From: Spirochaetia bacterium
GTDB lineage: Bacteria; Spirochaetota; Spirochaetia; Treponematales; Treponemataceae
Direction of reading: 5' to 3'
Length of the DNA stretch: 35,557 nucleotides
NCBI GenBank assembly: GCA_022773305.1
Contig: JALFAW010000013.1
Location: 1 to 35,557, forward strand
Shown here: positions 1 to 6,736 of the stretch, one piece after another
How the letters are laid out: each line of letters opens with the position of its first letter
Position numbering within the stretch: position 1 is the stretch's first letter
Notes under the pieces: model-generated
The model's database searches: none
Told to the model about the DNA's origin: nothing
Seen by the model: only the letters and a program-made list of their open reading frames with translations
Position numbers and translations under genes: made by a program

Positions 1-49
1 GCTCGTGCAAACTATACGTTCTCTGGTATGACAATCTTACAGCACGAGC
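1..49 (-). repeat. CTCGTGC/GCACGAG stem-loop repeat, copy 1
   Basis: An imperfect palindrome of about 49 bp whose arms GCTCGTGC and GCACGAGC enclose about 33 nt. Read on the minus strand it has the pattern shared by the other copies: CTCGTGCTG near one end, a central ACACCA-like block (here ATACCA), and GTTTGCACGAG at the other end. Other copies lie at 185-232, 17098-17144, 17599-17645 and 17741-17788. No coding function is seen. It may continue beyond the window edge. Confidence 0.7.
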
Positions 50-50
50 C

Positions 51-142
51 AGCGGCAGCCCCAAAAAAAGTCTTTTTGCCCTGTGTCTCACTCCCTCGCG
101 CCAACTTTTATGAAAATATTTTTTATAATGCGTTTGCCCTGA
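51..142 (+). repeat. Partial copy of the right half of the 215-bp inverted-repeat element
   Basis: About 90 bp that are nearly identical, in the same orientation, to 1867-1956, the right half of the element at 1742-1956. It ends with the same 20-bp terminal sequence TTTTATAATGCGTTTGCCCT. The left half is missing: the sequence jumps directly from the CTCGTGC palindrome to the element interior at AGCGGCAGCCCC. This is a truncated or recombined copy. Small ORFs crossing it are not supported as genes. Confidence 0.75.
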
Positions 143-150
143 ACTCTCCC

Positions 151-183
151 CGAGTTTTTAGCAAAGCGTTAAAAAAAACTCGA
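151..183. repeat. CGAGTTTTT/AAAAACTCG hairpin
   Basis: Inverted repeat with arms CGAGTTTTTA and TAAAAAAAACTCG around a loop of about 10 nt, directly beside the CTCGTGC palindrome at 185-232. At 17098-17849 each CTCGTGC palindrome is likewise followed by a GAGTTTTGG/CCAAAACTC hairpin, so this is probably a diverged form of that second stem-loop. A terminator role for something reading through is possible but unproven. Confidence 0.5.
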
Positions 184-184
184 G

Positions 185-232
185 GCTCGTGCAAACTAAA
201 TTTTCATTGGTGTTTCAGTTTATAGCACGAGC
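185..232 (-). repeat. CTCGTGC/GCACGAG stem-loop repeat, copy 2
   Basis: A 48-bp imperfect palindrome with perfect 8-bp ends GCTCGTGC and GCACGAGC. On the minus strand it holds the family core ACACCAA and the 3' segment TAGTTTGCACGAG. It is followed at 235-244 by one GGGACAGACC motif, the same neighbour arrangement as the copies at 17098 and 17741. Confidence 0.75.
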
Positions 233-260
233 CAGGGACAGACCTAAACTTTTGGTATTA

Positions 261-433
261 GGTTCAATTTCGAATATTTGATTTACAAACCGTGGCAAGG
301 ATTGTAAGGGCTGGCGAAGCCAGTTCCGAAGCGTAGCGAAGGAATGAAGCGATAGCGGAACCCTGAAAAGCCTGTTTTTTGCGAAGCAAAAAGCCACCCA
401 AAGAAAAAAAAATTTAAAACTCGACATTTGTCC
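261..433 (-). repeat. 173-bp hairpin-rich mosaic module, copy 1
   Basis: Read on the minus strand it starts with GGACAAATGTCGAG and ends with TTCGAAATTGAACC. It matches 6556-6727 closely over its full length, in the opposite orientation. Inside are several short perfect stems with TTCG at the tip, for example TTTTTGC-TTC-GCAAAAA and CTGGC-TTC-GCCAG. Related partial copies lie at 24135-24263 and 35418-35557. Together with 1-260 it fills the 480-bp gene-free start of the window; I see no credible gene there. Confidence 0.8.
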
Positions 434-479
434 TATTAGATTTGTCCCCCTTTTTTGCGTGTTTGTTTTGAATATTTTA

Positions 480-1541
480 TTATAATGTTAAGTCATTATC
501 TTTTATCCAACCAATTTTTCTGAAAAACTTTCCAGAAACAAAACAAATCAATGCTGGTAAAATAAAACACACAAGAATTAATCCTGCCCAATCTATGAAA
601 GAAGGAGAAATTGCAATAGCTCCATGAGAAAGAGCAACTTCACTTGGTTCAAACCATCCTGTAATCACACCAATCTGACCAACAAGTCCGCAAGTTCCCA
701 TACCAGAACTTACTGCAGCTCCATTCATCTGTAATTTAAAAATACATGTTGCAACAGGACCTGTGATTACTGAAGCTAAAATTGGTGGAATCCACACTTT
801 TGGATTTTTGATAATGTTTGGCATTTGAAGCATGCTAGTTCCTAATCCTTGCGATAAAATTCCACCCCATCTGTTTTCTTTGAACGATAAAACTGCAAAT
901 CCAACCATTTGAGCGCAACATCCGGCAACAGCAGCACCTCCTGCCAATCCTGTCAATCCAAAAGCTGCACAAATTGCAGCCGAACTGATTGGCAAAGTAA
1001 GCGCAATCCCCACAACAACTGAGACAAGAATACCCATCCAAAATGGATGAAGATTTGTTGTCCAAACAAGGAATTTTCCCACATTTTTTGCTGCCATACC
1101 AATATATTGTGCAGTCAGAACAGTCAAAAGTGCACCCACAAGAATTGTTACAGCAGGAGTCACGATGATATCAACTTTTGTTTTTTTACTCACAAGGCGC
1201 CCACATTCTGCGGCAATTATAACAATTAGCAAAACTGCAAGAGGTCCACCAGCTCCTCCAGTAACATTTGCAGCAGCACCAACAGCTACAAGACTAAATA
1301 ATACAAGAGCAGGAACATTCATGGCAAAACCAATTCCAATAGCCATAGCAGCGCCTACAACATGAGAATCACTTGCAAAATTTCCTGCTTTTACAAGAAA
1401 ATCAAAAACAGGATTTGAACCAAGACGCAAAAGCTGCTGCCCCAAAGTTTTGATAATAGTTCCAATCAACAAGGATGCAAAAAGTCCTTGTGCCATACCA
1501 GACATTGCGTCAATACAATAACGCTTAACATATTTGTTCAT
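480..1541 (-). CDS. Orphan PTS EIIC-type membrane protein (PTS_EIIC_2-like)
   Basis: A 353-residue very hydrophobic protein with about eight to ten membrane segments and glycine/alanine-rich loops such as TGGAGG and GLAGGAAVAG. The overall pattern is that of the PTS_EIIC_2 family of predicted sugar-permease-like membrane subunits. The start is supported by GGAG five bases before the ATG. No EIIA, EIIB, HPr or enzyme I gene is nearby, so phosphotransfer cannot be inferred; it may transport without the PTS or serve another role. Substrate unknown. Family assignment is from sequence feel, moderately sure. Confidence 0.72.
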   Translation of the reverse strand: MNKYVKRYCIDAMSGMAQGLFASLLIGTIIKTLGQQLLRLGSNPVFDFLVKAGNFASDSHVVGAAMAIGIGFAMNVPALVLFSLVAVGAAANVTGGAGGPLAVLLIVIIAAECGRLVSKKTKVDIIVTPAVTILVGALLTVLTAQYIGMAAKNVGKFLVWTTNLHPFWMGILVSVVVGIALTLPISSAAICAAFGLTGLAGGAAVAGCCAQMVGFAVLSFKENRWGGILSQGLGTSMLQMPNIIKNPKVWIPPILASVITGPVATCIFKLQMNGAAVSSGMGTCGLVGQIGVITGWFEPSEVALSHGAIAISPSFIDWAGLILVCFILPALICFVSGKFFRKIGWIKDNDLTL

Positions 1542-1563
1542 AGAGACTCCAGCCTATAAAGGC

Positions 1564-1592
1564 ATTTAAAATGTAATGATTTTTTTAGTAAA
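1564..1592 (-). promoter_or_regulatory. Candidate promoter for the EIIC-type gene
   Basis: Minus-strand TTTACT (1587-1592), 17-nt spacer, TTAAAT (1564-1569), about 22 nt before the start codon, followed by a small palindrome GCCTATAAAGGC and GGAG. A second equally good candidate is TTGATT (1716-1721), 17 nt, TAAACT (1693-1698), which would give a leader of about 150 nt. Each matches four of six consensus bases in both boxes. Confidence 0.3.
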
Positions 1593-1730
1593 TTACTCGT
1601 AGATGTGTATGCTGCTTGTACCGTGGCATCAAACAACAGGCAGGACGCTATGGACTCTGGTATCGTTCATCTCAAACGTAAAATCTATCGAGAGTTTAAC
1701 AAAAATAAAGAAAAAAATCAAATCAATTGA
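1584..1730 (+). pseudogene. Possible 3' remnant of a protein-coding gene
   Basis: An open frame without a start codon reads through LVDVYAACTVASNNRQD and then AMDSGIVHLKRKIYREFN before a TGA at 1728-1730. The composition is protein-like and the region is richer in GC than its surroundings, so it looks like the tail of a lost gene. I do not recognise the family. The same stretch is also closed by a 9-bp stem, CTCGTAGAT at 1596-1604 against ATCTATCGAG at 1683-1692, so a structured RNA or another palindromic repeat is the main alternative. Confidence 0.3.
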
Positions 1731-1741
1731 TACAGAACAAT

Positions 1742-1956
1742 AGGGCAAACGCATTATAAAATGATTAGTTGTAATATCTGGCTCCCGGTCGTGATTCACA
1801 GGTCAAAAACGCACAATAATGCGCTAGACGTTTTTTGGGGTATAGAAACTATTATAATGCCGCTCTCGCGGCAGCCCCAAAAAAAGTCTTTTTGCCCTGT
1901 GTCTCACTCCCTCGCGCCAACTTTTATGAAAATATTTTTTATAATGCGTTTGCCCT
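1742..1956. mobile_element. 215-bp MITE-like element with 20-bp terminal inverted repeats
   Basis: Perfect terminal inverted repeats AGGGCAAACGCATTATAAAA (1742-1761) and its complement (1937-1956). Nested inside are further dyads: TAGACGTTTTTTGGGG against CCCCAAAAAAAGTCT, and GCCGC-TCTC-GCGGC at the tip. There is no convincing coding sequence and no clear target-site duplication. A truncated second copy lies at 51-142. These features fit a miniature inverted-repeat element moved in trans, or a long palindromic intergenic repeat; no transposase is present in the window. Confidence 0.65.
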
Positions 1957-2051
1957 TGGGACAGACCTTGGTGATAACCTAAATTCAGGCCTATTCTAAC
2001 AAAATGAACTATGGTGAGCAAATTTATAGCGCGAGGCAGGGACAGACCTTG

Positions 2052-2190
2052 TTTTATTTCGCCAGTTGACTGTCTGTTTTGCAGGTTTTAAACTGCACAG
2101 CGCACCGAGGCTTGAACAGGCGACGAAGTCGAGTCCGAAGGACCGAACGTGAGTGAGCTGTGAAAGGCGACTGACTAACTGCACTTTGCT
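2052..2190 (-). repeat. Hairpin-rich intergenic module with TTCG tips
   Basis: GC-richer block between GGGACAGACC motifs. On the minus strand it contains GTC-CTTCGG-AC and CGAC-TTC-GTCG hairpins, and its ends are roughly complementary (GCCAGTTGACTG near 2060 and CGACTGACTAACTGC near 2169-2183). The design resembles the modules at 261, 6556, 17370 and 32757 but the sequence is different. No gene is supported in 2050-2200. Confidence 0.5.
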
Positions 2191-2203
2191 AAATAAAGAA
2201 AAA

Positions 2204-2266
2204 AAGGGACAGACCTTGTTTTTTAAGGGACAGACCTTGTTTTTTAAGGGTCAGACCTTGTTTATT
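2204..2266 (+). repeat. Three tandem 21-bp units carrying GGGACAGACCTTG
   Basis: Three head-to-tail units of exactly 21 bp, each AAGGGACAGACCTTG followed by six T-rich bases. Units one and two are identical; unit three has GGGTCAGACC and a T-to-A change in the tail. A spacing of 21 bp is two turns of B-DNA, so the motif would face the same side of the helix three times. This lies just upstream of the promoter of the FliL-like gene. Confidence 0.85.
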
Positions 2267-2282
2267 TCAAATCAAAAAGTGT

Positions 2283-2311
2283 TTGCAGAATTAATCAATG
2301 TAATATATATT
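2283..2311 (+). promoter_or_regulatory. Promoter of the FliL-like gene (leaderless)
   Basis: TTGCAG, 17-nt spacer, TATATT. Only seven bases separate the -10 box from the ATG at 2319, so transcription should begin at or next to the start codon. There is no Shine-Dalgarno. Confidence 0.6.
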
Positions 2312-2318
2312 TGTATTA

Positions 2319-2855
2319 ATGAAAAAACTCGATAAATTTCTTTCTATTTTAATAATACTTTTATTGATTACAATTTTGATGGGAACTTTTATTACAATAT
2401 ATAAGAATAAAAAATCAATAACTAAACAAAAACAACTTATTTCGCAAGGAAAAGCAATTAGTTTGATGGCTCCCAAAAACAACAATCAAAATTCATATTT
2501 TAATTTAGGTTCACTGAGAGTTTTAACTAAACCTGAAAATTTTCAGGAAAAAAATTTCACACCATCTAAAACCGATGCCATTCAGGAATTGGAACAGAAT
2601 TTGGGAACGATTCTCCTTGTTACGCCTTGGATTTCTTATCCTTCAGATGATACCATTTTTTTTGAAGAAATCTCTAGAAAAAAAACTGTAATTGCAGGAA
2701 TCATTCAAGATTATTTCTCGAATCATTCAAAACAAGAACTTTTGTCTCAAACAGAAGTTACAATAGAAGAAAATCTTTTGTTAGAAATAAATAACCACCT
2801 TTCTCTTGGCACAATTAATCAAATTTATTTTACAGATTTTATTTTCCTTGAATAA
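2319..2855 (+). CDS. FliL-like membrane-anchored protein
   Basis: 178 residues. One membrane segment spans about residues 7-27, followed by a polar linker and a C-terminal domain. The last 60 residues fit the FliL pattern: a basic stretch, a helix (AGIIQDYFSNHSKQEL), a second helix ending in NNHLSLGTI, and a final strand NQIYFTDFIFLE, where FliL proteins have a VYFTEFVI-type ending. Length and topology match FliL, which sits around the flagellar stator and motor. It stands alone, away from any flagellar operon, and the middle is divergent, so it may be a paralogue. It appears to be leaderless. Confidence 0.55.
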   Translation: MKKLDKFLSILIILLLITILMGTFITIYKNKKSITKQKQLISQGKAISLMAPKNNNQNSYFNLGSLRVLTKPENFQEKNFTPSKTDAIQELEQNLGTILLVTPWISYPSDDTIFFEEISRKKTVIAGIIQDYFSNHSKQELLSQTEVTIEENLLLEINNHLSLGTINQIYFTDFIFLE

Positions 2856-2868
2856 TTATCCATGATAA

Positions 2869-4242
2869 CTATTCACGAGTGATATTTTTGAGCCATTTTT
2901 TCTTGAAGTAATGTATTATTATTACAGGCATTTTTTCAAATTCATCAAGATAAAGGATAAAATAAACCCAAAGTGGCGGAAGTTTCAAAACAAAGGCGCT
3001 AATCAAACCAAGAGGAACTGAAACTCCCCACATCATTATTGCATCCATAACAAAACCGAATTTTGAATCTCCTCCAGCTCGAAAAACGCCACAAATCAAA
3101 ACTGTATTAATTGCCGCTCCAATGATTGAAAAACAATTAATTATCAATAAAACATCAGAATAATGTTGTGCCTGAGTTGTTAAATCTGCAAGAAGTGGCA
3201 AAACTGGATGAAGAGCATACATCAAAATACTTCCTAAGATTCCTGAAAAAATAGTAGTTTTTATAAGACGAATTGCATTTCTTTGTGCAAGTTCCATTTG
3301 TCCGCTTCCCATTGTTTTTCCAAGTACAATTGCACCTCCGTAAGCCATTCCAAAACACACAACAGTACCAAGATTTCGCAGTACACCAACTACCGAATTT
3401 GCAGCAACAATATCTTCTCCAAGATGCCCCATAATCACTGAATACATTGTAAACGCAGCACCCCACACAAGTTCATTTCCAAGTGCTGGCATAGAATAAC
3501 GCAAAAAATCAATGGTTAAAATTCGCCTGAATTTAAATAAATTTGAAAACCTGATTTTCACATCTTTTTGCATATATGAATAAATCACCGTAAAAATCAA
3601 CTCGACAATTCTTGAAACTGTTGTAGCAAGTGCAACTCCTGCAATTCCGATTTTCGGAGCTCCAAACAAACCAAAAATAAAAACTGCATTCAATAAAACA
3701 TTTACACAAAAAGCTGTAACCGTAATTGTTGAAACGATTTTCACCCTTTCAATACTTTTTAATCCTGCCTGAAACATTTGTGAAATTGAAAAACATAAAT
3801 ATGACAAACTTACAATTTTGACATAACGGCTACCTACTTCCACCAGATTTTCATCATTTGTAAAAATCCTCATCAAAAATGATGGCCAGAAAAAAGCTGC
3901 AATCGTGACTGCAATGCCAAAAAACAATGAAAATCTAAGGGCAATTCCATGTAATATTCTGATTGATTCGATATCTTTTTTTCCCCAGTATTGGGCGCAA
4001 AGCATCACAAGTCCAGATGAAAGACCTGTTGCAATCATAATCAAAATAAATTGAATGTTTCCTGCCAAAGATGCTGCTGCAATTGCCGTTTGCCCAACAA
4101 AACTTAACATAATGACATCTGTGGAACTCACCGCTGCAGAAATAAGATTCTGTACTGCAATTGGTCCAACCACATTAAAAAGCGACTTATAAAAATCTTT
4201 TCCTTCAGTCGAAATTTCAAAATTCTTTTTGAAAAAATTCAT
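2869..4242 (-). CDS. MATE-family multidrug/cation antiporter
   Basis: 457 residues with twelve predicted membrane segments. The two-fold internal pattern and the start (FNVVGPIAVQNLISAAVSSTDVIM) are typical of MATE transporters, as are the FVGQTAIAAASLAGNI loop and the C-terminal LDEFEK...KKKWLKNI ending of the NorM/DinF group. It likely exports organic cations or drugs using an ion gradient; substrate unknown. AAGGA lies seven bases before the ATG. It is last in a probable three-gene cluster, 40 bp after birA, and converges with the FliL-like gene with a 13-bp gap. Confidence 0.9.
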   Translation of the reverse strand: MNFFKKNFEISTEGKDFYKSLFNVVGPIAVQNLISAAVSSTDVIMLSFVGQTAIAAASLAGNIQFILIMIATGLSSGLVMLCAQYWGKKDIESIRILHGIALRFSLFFGIAVTIAAFFWPSFLMRIFTNDENLVEVGSRYVKIVSLSYLCFSISQMFQAGLKSIERVKIVSTITVTAFCVNVLLNAVFIFGLFGAPKIGIAGVALATTVSRIVELIFTVIYSYMQKDVKIRFSNLFKFRRILTIDFLRYSMPALGNELVWGAAFTMYSVIMGHLGEDIVAANSVVGVLRNLGTVVCFGMAYGGAIVLGKTMGSGQMELAQRNAIRLIKTTIFSGILGSILMYALHPVLPLLADLTTQAQHYSDVLLIINCFSIIGAAINTVLICGVFRAGGDSKFGFVMDAIMMWGVSVPLGLISAFVLKLPPLWVYFILYLDEFEKMPVIIIHYFKKKWLKNITRE

Positions 4243-4282
4243 ACTATTCCTTTTTTTGAATAATTTTTTTTTGATTTAATTT

Positions 4283-5341
4283 CTATATGATTACTGATTC
4301 AGATTTGATGGAAACTTCTCCAGAATTTAATGATTTTATTGTGCCATCCAAAGTTTTCACTACGAGAGCAGCATTCTGATCAATATCTAAAACGGTCGCT
4401 TCGTAAACTTCATTATTTACAATTACAGGATGAACAAAAACTTTTTTCCCAATCAAAAATGATTTTTCCCGATATTCGTTTATTACTTTTTGAGAATCTT
4501 CGGAAAAAATCGAAAGTGTTTCCCCTGCAATTTGTGCAGCAATTTTAATTCTTGAGACTTTTTTTTCCGTATCTACATCATTTTCGTATTGAAAAATAGA
4601 ACCTGCAACTTTTTTGAGTTCAGCTGAAAAATCATCATTTTCAAAGATGTTCAATCCGATTCCAACAATTGCAGCTTCAATCTTTCGTGTTTCAAAATTT
4701 ACAATTCCTTCTGTCAAAATGCCACTTACTTTTTTGCCATTCAAAAAAACATCATTTACCCATTTGATTTGTGCATCAAGATTGAAAAGTTTTTTTAAAG
4801 TTCTGCATACAGCAACAGCCGAAAAAGCAGTTAGTTTTGCAGGATCTTGAATTCCGTTTTCTGGTGCGTAAATCACAGAAAGGTAAATGCCGCTTTTTTT
4901 TGGTGAAACAAATTCTCTTCCTAAACGTCCACGTCCTGCAGTTTGACATTCTGCAACTATCACTGAATTATGATATTTTTGACCAGCATCGGTAAGATTT
5001 CCACTTTCATCACGAAGATTTCCACATTCTGACAAAATTTTTTTTGCATAGTTATTTGTTGAATCTATTTTTTCAAAACATTCGATATGAGAATTTGAAA
5101 AATTTGGAAATGAAGCTGAAAATTCTGTAGAAAAAGCTTCTTTTGAAAACAAATCATTTTGTCCTAAGAGTTTATAACCGCCGTTTGTAGTTCCTTCAAT
5201 CAAAAATCCATCATCACGCAAACTTTTTACAGCTTTCCAGACAGCTGCCCGACTGACTTCACACTCATTTGCAAGGAATTCGCCTGAAACACAATCATTG
5301 TTATTTTGCAAAATCTGCAACACTTTTTCTTTTGTTTTCAT
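4283..5341 (-). CDS. birA: Biotin-protein ligase with N-terminal HTH (BirA)
   Basis: 352 residues. Residues 1-60 form a winged helix (SGEFLANECEVSRAAVWKAVKSL, split here by description as an HTH followed by a wing ending NGGYKLL). The catalytic domain has DSTN near 93, the biotinyl-AMP loop GRGRLG at 136-141, KWVNDVFLNGKKVSGIL with the conserved lysine, and GIGLN. The C-terminal SH3-like domain follows. It activates biotin with ATP and attaches it to carboxylase subunits; the HTH suggests the bifunctional repressor type. No biotin genes are nearby. A perfect TATAAT lies nine bases before the ATG, so it may also have its own promoter. Confidence 0.93.
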   Translation of the reverse strand: MKTKEKVLQILQNNNDCVSGEFLANECEVSRAAVWKAVKSLRDDGFLIEGTTNGGYKLLGQNDLFSKEAFSTEFSASFPNFSNSHIECFEKIDSTNNYAKKILSECGNLRDESGNLTDAGQKYHNSVIVAECQTAGRGRLGREFVSPKKSGIYLSVIYAPENGIQDPAKLTAFSAVAVCRTLKKLFNLDAQIKWVNDVFLNGKKVSGILTEGIVNFETRKIEAAIVGIGLNIFENDDFSAELKKVAGSIFQYENDVDTEKKVSRIKIAAQIAGETLSIFSEDSQKVINEYREKSFLIGKKVFVHPVIVNNEVYEATVLDIDQNAALVVKTLDGTIKSLNSGEVSIKSESVII

Positions 5342-5351
5342 ATAACCAAAA

Positions 5352-6470
5352 TTATATCTGTCCTAACATTGCCTGAACACAAAATGAAACTACGACTACA
5401 ATAAGCGAGATGATAAAGCCGTGAATCATAGGTTTTACACCACTTTTTGCAACTTTTGCAAACGGAGTTTTCAGACCAATTGAACCAAGTGCCATTACAA
5501 AAGCAAATTTACTAATTTTTGAAATGTATGATGCAATTGTTTTGACAGTTTGTTCATTGCCCATTTTTGAAAAAACTACATCTGAAATGCTTCTGACTGC
5601 AACAAATCCTAAAAAAGCAAGAATAAACCATGGAAAGATTTTTGCAATAGAAAACTTTACTTTTTTTGTTTCTAATGGAATTAAACCAGTTTTTCTTTGA
5701 GCGGCAATTATTGTTTTCTGATTGATGTAACCAAACAAAAGAACAATCGGTACGATAGAAAGTGTTCTTGTAAGTTTTACAATTGTTGCAAAATTTCCTG
5801 CTTCTTCAGAAAAAGCATAACCAGCTGCCACAACTGAAGAAGTATCATTTACGGCTGTACCAGTCCAAAGTCCGTATCCCAAATCAGTCATGTTGAAATA
5901 TCGTCCCATTATTGGAAAAGCAATTACCATCAAAATGTCAAAAATAAATGTTGCAGAAATTGCATAAGCAACATCACTATCTTCAGCATCGATTACAGGA
6001 GCGATTGCAGCAATTGCAGAACCTCCACAAATTCCAGTTCCGGCAGAAATCAAATTCGAAAGTTTCCAATTCATTTTAAAAATTTTTCCAAAAAGATTTC
6101 CAAAACCAAATGCTGCTACAAGTGTAAACGACATAACTATAAGCGAAAATTTCCCTACGTGAAGAACTTGCGCAAAGCTCAAAGTAAATCCCATAAGAAC
6201 AATTCCAGCTTTTAGAACTGTTTTTGAAACAAAAGCAAGACCTTTTGCATACCCCTTTGTAGAATTCTCACCGCATTTTTTATCCAGAATTTTTTGAATC
6301 AATGGGTTGAGCGCCATTCCCAAAAGCATGGCAAAAACGCCTGCCGAAATCAAATGATAAGGGATAAATCCTGCAATAAAATTAGAAAGAATTGCAAGAA
6401 CTACAGCACAACAAAGTGCAATCAAAAAAAATAATATTGCTTTAAAAGATTTTGTGGTATCTGTTTTCAT
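5352..6470 (-). CDS. YeiH/UPF0324-family membrane protein, putative exporter
   Basis: 372 residues with about ten membrane segments. Family marks are AMLLGMALNP near the start, GTGICGGSAIAAIAPVI in the middle, the following SATFIFDILMVIAFP, and GTAVNDTSSVVAAG. These are the conserved blocks of the UPF0324 (YeiH) group, sometimes called putative sulfate exporters, whose true substrate is not firmly known. It leads a minus-strand cluster: ten bases separate its stop from birA. A TATAAT six bases before the ATG and no Shine-Dalgarno suggest a leaderless start. Confidence 0.88.
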   Translation of the reverse strand: MKTDTTKSFKAILFFLIALCCAVVLAILSNFIAGFIPYHLISAGVFAMLLGMALNPLIQKILDKKCGENSTKGYAKGLAFVSKTVLKAGIVLMGFTLSFAQVLHVGKFSLIVMSFTLVAAFGFGNLFGKIFKMNWKLSNLISAGTGICGGSAIAAIAPVIDAEDSDVAYAISATFIFDILMVIAFPIMGRYFNMTDLGYGLWTGTAVNDTSSVVAAGYAFSEEAGNFATIVKLTRTLSIVPIVLLFGYINQKTIIAAQRKTGLIPLETKKVKFSIAKIFPWFILAFLGFVAVRSISDVVFSKMGNEQTVKTIASYISKISKFAFVMALGSIGLKTPFAKVAKSGVKPMIHGFIISLIVVVVSFCVQAMLGQI

Positions 6471-6476
6471 AAATTC

Positions 6477-6482
6477 ATTATA
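6477..6482 (-). promoter_or_regulatory. -10 box of the YeiH-like gene (leaderless)
   Basis: Minus-strand TATAAT separated from the start codon at 6470 by only six bases (GAATTT). The -35 region is poor (TTCTAT at 17-nt spacing). The transcript would start at about the ATG. Confidence 0.45.
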
Positions 6483-6555
6483 TCGAATAGTATCTACATA
6501 TAGAAGATATTTTTTAATGATTTTATATTTATTCCTTCTATAAGAATATTAATTT

Positions 6556-6727
6556 GGACAAATGTCGAGTTTTAAATTTTTGTTCTTTGGGTGGCTTTTT
6601 GCTTCGCAAAAAACAGGCTTTTCAGGGTTACGCTATCGCTTCATTCCTTCGCTTCGCTTCGGAACTGGCTTCGCCAGCCCTTACAATCCTTGCCACGGTT
6701 TAAAATTAAAAAACTCGAAATTGAACC
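6556..6727 (+). repeat. 173-bp hairpin-rich mosaic module, copy 2
   Basis: Near-full-length match, in the opposite orientation, to 261-433, from GGACAAATGTCGAG to CGAAATTGAACC. Its ends carry CGAGTTTTAAATTTT and AATTAAAAAACTCG, so the element is itself bounded by an inverted repeat. The interior has TTTTTGC-TTC-GCAAAAA and CTGGC-TTC-GCCAG hairpins. It occupies most of the 266-bp gap between the GH9 stop and the yeiH-like start. An overlapping 122-codon ORF is a by-product of the repeat. Confidence 0.85.
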
Positions 6728-6736
6728 AATTTAAAT

